From Amaranthus tricolor (taxonomy: Eukaryota > Streptophyta > Magnoliopsida > Caryophyllales > Amaranthaceae): DNA of 64,000 nucleotides. This document shows positions 58,656 to 64,000 of the stretch, piece after piece. How positions within the stretch are numbered: the stretch's first letter is position 1; the number at the start of each line of letters is the position of its first letter. The notes beneath the pieces were generated by a model. It was not told the origin of the DNA. It did no database searches and saw nothing but the letters and a program-made list of their open reading frames with translations. The position numbers and the translations under genes were made by a program. The stretch spans positions 6,505,678 to 6,569,677 of the forward strand of contig NC_080062.1 of the NCBI RefSeq assembly GCF_026212465.1, read 5' to 3'.

Positions 58656-59335
58656 CTCCTTCTATCCCATAGAATTAGTTTTATTTTCCTTTTTAGTAGG
58701 TTCATAGAGTTTATCGTATTTCTGTTTTTAGTCATAACGACCCACACTCTTTTGCATGACTCTTTCTACATGGGGTTTAAATTCTTTGCACGCATTTCTT
58801 CTGTCCTCTCTCTCAAGGGGGTATGGGTATAATATGTCCACTACCTCTCCCCTTGAACTCTAACTTTGTGCAAGACACTGGACTGTTGACCATGATCATG
58901 TCCTTTCAGATAACTAACTTACATCTTCATTGCATACATACATTTCTCTTGATCATCCAGAAACTATAACTATCCTTTTACTATTGTTTTCAGTGGCGGA
59001 GCTACCTTAGAGCCCACGGGATCACGTGTCCCTAGGCGTTTTTTTTTTAAATGAAAGTAGATTTTTCTATGGGTAAGAGTGAATATGTAGAATTAATACT
59101 GAAATCTTTTGATGATAAATACTCCTTCATTTTAGTAATTTTGTCTTATTTATTTATTTTATCTCTTTTTTTTTTAATTAGGTCAGTTGATTTATTTTGT
59201 TCTATTTTCTTTTATGGTATGTCGTATTTAAAATTTTAGCAAGGAAGGAAGGAAAATAGTTATTAATTTTACAAATAAAAATCTCCAGAAATTTCGCCTA
59301 TTAATTAATATCCCCTGAAACTCCAAACCTTAAAT

Positions 59336-60239
59336 CTACGTTGCACTAAAACGGACACGGACACGACACGGGTACGGGAAAACGCCAACTTAAAAATGGC
59401 GGACACGGGGACACGAAAATGGTAATATAATAAATATATCAAATTAATGATAATTTTACAATCTTTATTAATTTATTCCAGACAAAACCATTCAAATCCA
59501 AAAAATTCCCAGAACTACCCACATTAAATTTAGAAATCCCAGCTTTGCCAACAATTCATACTAAAATTCCCTTTCTAGAAAAAATTACCTCAAATTCCCC
59601 ACAAAATTAAGTGATTCTTATTCTTCTCTAAATTTTGTTCTTCTAACATCAAAACTGCAAACCATTTTTTCTGGGAAAAAATCAGAAGATTTAAAAAAAC
59701 CCAGAAAAAATAAAAATAAAATTGATTTCTTCTCCATTAAAGGGAATAAACCCAGAAATTACCAACAGATCAAGAAGAAAAAAGAAGAGATTAAGTAAGA
59801 GTTTATTTGACCTTGAATTTGAAGAACTTAAAGGGTTTATGGATTTGGGTTTTGTTTTTTCTGAAGAAGATAGAGATTCAATGTTGGTTTCAATCATTTT
59901 TGGGTTGCAAAAATTAGGAAAAAATGATGATAAAATTGAAAATAATGATAATAAATGTGGTAATAATTCATCAATATCAAGACCATATCTATCAGAAACA
60001 TGGGAAGTAAAGAAAGGAAAATAGTTTTTATTAAAAAAACGTGTCTTTGACTGCTTGCCGTGTCCCTTTCGTGTCCTTGCCGTGTCCCTGCCGTGTCCGC
60101 GTGTCTGAAAAAATATTAAAATATTGGACACTTCATTTGGCGTGTCGGACACGGATTTTCGCGTGTCCGTCGCGTGTCCGTGTCCGACACGTGTCCGACA
60201 CAGGACACGCCAGTTCAGGGAAGTGTCCGTGTATTCCAG
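59336..60239. mobile_element. Pack-type hAT-like element with GACACG arrays and captured gene fragment
   Basis: 904 bp flanked by the exact 8-bp duplication CCTTAAAT (59328-59335, 60240-60247). It starts CTACGTTGCACTAAAACGGA and ends ...GTGTCCGTGTATTCCAG. Both subterminal regions carry inverted arrays of GACACG-type hexamers, longer on the right (60040-60230). The interior contains a recognisable piece of a host gene. Confidence 0.83.
59722..60024 (+). pseudogene. captured DUF1685 gene fragment
   Basis: A 100-codon frame contains KKRLSKSLFDLEFEELKGF, then MDLGFVFSEEDRDSMLVSI, IFGLQKLGK and SRPYLSETWEV. The block KSL.DLE.EELKGFMDLGFVFSEE, a GLQ.LG motif and RPYLSE are hallmarks of plant DUF1685 proteins (function unknown). 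Family members normally have Pro before GLQ; here it is Phe. No family N terminus is present, and the frame runs into the GACACG array, so this is a fragment, not a whole gene. Position inside an 8-bp-duplicated transposon indicates transduplication. Confidence 0.78.
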
Positions 60240-60332
60240 CCTTAAATACGCCGGTGATTGTTTCATCCTTTCCTTGATTTACATAACATAACTTTTGCCA
60301 TTAAAGCTAATTCTATGGGACATAACGAGTAG

Positions 60333-60544
60333 TATTTATCCGTAAATATGCCCATTATGTCCCCACATTGGGCAAAAGGCTAAATTATTTGAAAGTGGAG
60401 GGAAAAGTTGTAACATGGCTTTGAAAAGTTAGGACTATAAGGAAAAAGCAATATGCCGTCTTATTTAGATCTTCCTATTGACTCTTTTCGTAGGGTTGGC
60501 ATATTGCTTTCATCAGCAAATCAATTTAATTTGGCAAAATCTAT
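60333..60544. other. short spacer
   Basis: Nothing recognised. Confidence 0.5.
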
Positions 60545-60632
60545 ACATGTATATACATATTACATTTGTTCTAATTTGTGCTTGTAAAAGTGTAATTTTA
60601 AGTGTCAAATCACCAAAAATAATGAGTTGGTT

Positions 60633-61738
60633 TGTTCCCACTTTTTAGGTTTTGATGACGACTACATTTAATATAAATAATTGTATTTTAGAAATTGTGT
60701 GCAGGTCGATATCCGGTCTTGATAAAGATCATTGATAGTACCTAAGACTTGGTCTGCGAACTTTGTACATGTCAAAAATACCCAAGGAAGTTAAATAAGG
60801 AAGATCATTGTAGGATGTCAAATGTAGACAGGAGGTCTACTGTTCCTAAATTGATAATCTGACAATACTTGTTGATGAATGGAGACAATGCTCTGTTCCC
60901 AAGACTCAAATCTTGAAGAATCAACGTCAGTCGAAAAAATCTGTAGAAAATATTTTCTGATTTTTCTTAGTTGATGTGTGGGTAAAATTAATTTGTTGCA
61001 TAGATAAATTAATGAGTTAGTTGGCAAAGAAATTTTATTTATAACTAATTTTTATAACCGCCACATTTTCTAAAAGAGGTGGAGAAAACTTATTCTAATT
61101 TTTTTCCACATTAATAGGCTTTATTTAAAAAATAAAACCGTAGCTTTATTTCTGGCAAAACAAGTTCCACTTACTCTTCCTTAATTTTAGGATTAAGGAT
61201 GAAGTGGGTAGTTATTTTTCTGACAAAGCTACGTGAAGCTCCTATATAAAAGGGAGTTGTTTTAACCGATTATTTTTCCTGTGTGAGTGAAGAAAAAATA
61301 ACAAGAAATATTCTTTGCTTAAAACATTGCCAATTTACTTAATAATATTTCTTGTGCAACTCATTAATTTTATCATTAAGTTTTTGGCCTTTGTAAAAGA
61401 GTTTTGAAAGAATTGTTTTAACTAGACTTGGGAAGTCTAGGAGAGAAGAGAGCTTCGTGAGAAGCAAGAGAAAGAGAAAGAGAAGTATTGGTCTAGTTTT
61501 TGTTTGTTTTATGTAATTGTAATGAATTGCCTAAAATATAGTAGAGAATTTAAAATCCCGGAGGGTCTTGGTTTTCCTTCTATTTAGGCCTAGAAGGTTT
61601 CCACGTAAAAATTGTGTTGTCTCTTTCTAAGTTTGCATATTAAGTTTAAGCTTCTAATTCCGCAAAAACAAGGCAAAAACGTTTAAACTTATCAAACAAC
61701 AAGTCACCCCCCTCTTTTTATTTCTAACTGTTTCTACA
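60633..61738 (+). repeat. probable solo LTR flanked by ~90-bp direct repeats
   Basis: TGTTCCCACTTTTTAGG...CTGTTTCTACA has TG/CA ends, a TATA box at 61243-61252 about 500 bp before its end, and a terminal region typical of plant LTRs. No coding region. It is bounded by similar sequences at 60545-60632 and 61736-61829 (sharing CAAATCACCAAAA and AATTTGTGC) instead of a 5-bp duplication. Confidence 0.5.
61243..61252 (+). promoter_or_regulatory. TATA box in the probable LTR
   Basis: TATATAAAAG preceded by CTCC and followed by GGAG; a good plant TATA match. Confidence 0.6.
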
Positions 61739-61829
61739 TGTTCGAACGAGTATAATTTACAAATTAAATTTGTTCAAATTTGTGCGTGTAAGAGTAATTT
61801 CGAGTGCCAAATCACCAAAAGCAATGACT

Positions 61830-63973
<2,144 letters not shown>

Positions 63974-64000
63974 TCAACTAATTTGATATTGGTAGTACAA

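Larger units (their letters stand above)
58991..60256. mobile_element. hAT-like element with CAGTGGCGG end, second shell
   Basis: Left end CAGTGGCGGAGCTACC and right end ACGCCGGTG form a degraded inverted repeat. It is flanked by ATTGTTTT (58983-58990) and ATTGTTTC (60257-60264), an 8-bp duplication with one change. Net of the inner insertion it is about 350 bp and non-coding. Confidence 0.68.
58656..60332. mobile_element. Stowaway MITE, outer shell of a nested insertion
   Basis: Ends CTCCTTCTATCCCATAGAAT and the inverse ATTCTATGGGACATAACGAG, flanked by TA. Without the inner elements it is about 400 bp. Confidence 0.75.

Noticed and set aside
59691..60266. 191-codon minus-strand frame across the GACACG element
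   Set aside because: Low-complexity translation of the hexamer array plus the antisense of the DUF1685 block; the plus strand carries the recognisable protein.

Overview
This window is nuclear DNA from a flowering plant, most likely a eudicot. It is AT-rich, has long (TA)n tracts and spliceosomal introns, and is dense with LTR retrotransposons, MITEs, hAT, CACTA, Mutator and Helitron relics lying around single-copy plant genes. Some repeats (a TRIM family with a 72-bp terminal repeat, a Mutator element with a plant-mobile-domain gene) fit a Caryophyllales genome, but that is only an impression. No tRNA, rRNA, CRISPR array or organelle insert was seen. All comparisons were made by eye; no alignment or database search was run.

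Genes. Four complete host genes could be assembled with GT-AG exons: a CYP81-like cytochrome P450 (20113-23438, +, 2 exons, 519 aa); the MCM-binding protein ETG1 (25512-29805, -, 14 exons, 590 aa) with two E2F sites upstream; 20S proteasome subunit alpha-3/PAC1 (36368-37120, +, 250 aa, with a 5'UTR intron); and a KUP2-type K+ transporter (39503-45583, -, 9 exons, 787 aa). A fifth, small two-exon plant-mobile-domain gene (17729-18226) belongs to a Mutator-like relic. The genes are unrelated in function and are simply neighbours.

Layout. 1-9742 is a Ty1/copia element on the minus strand, split by a young Ty3/gypsy element (982-6756) that lies between two identical 153-bp copies of copia sequence. 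9743-12424 is MITE-rich. 12778-15487 is a very young copia derivative with gag and protease only, set in a (TA)n array, with identical LTRs and a perfect 5-bp target duplication. 15692-18230 is a Mutator relic with three spaced palindromes. 18585-19554 and 55747-56713 are two copies of one 970-bp hAT-like family in opposite orientation. 20-45.6 kb is the gene block; MITEs, TRIMs, an LTR and a Helitron sit between and inside the genes. 45.6-64 kb has no host gene. It holds a decayed copia 3' end, Stowaway, hAT and CACTA MITEs, and a four-level nest (58656-60332) whose core is a captured fragment of a DUF1685 gene.

Most notable: the aberrant gypsy insertion with its 153-bp target duplication; the gag-protease copia element whose reading frame runs into an LTR and matches a diverged LTR 18 kb away; the Helitron whose removal restores a MITE base for base; the Pack-type hAT element with the DUF1685 fragment; and three 23-29 bp palindromes with a 44-45 bp period.
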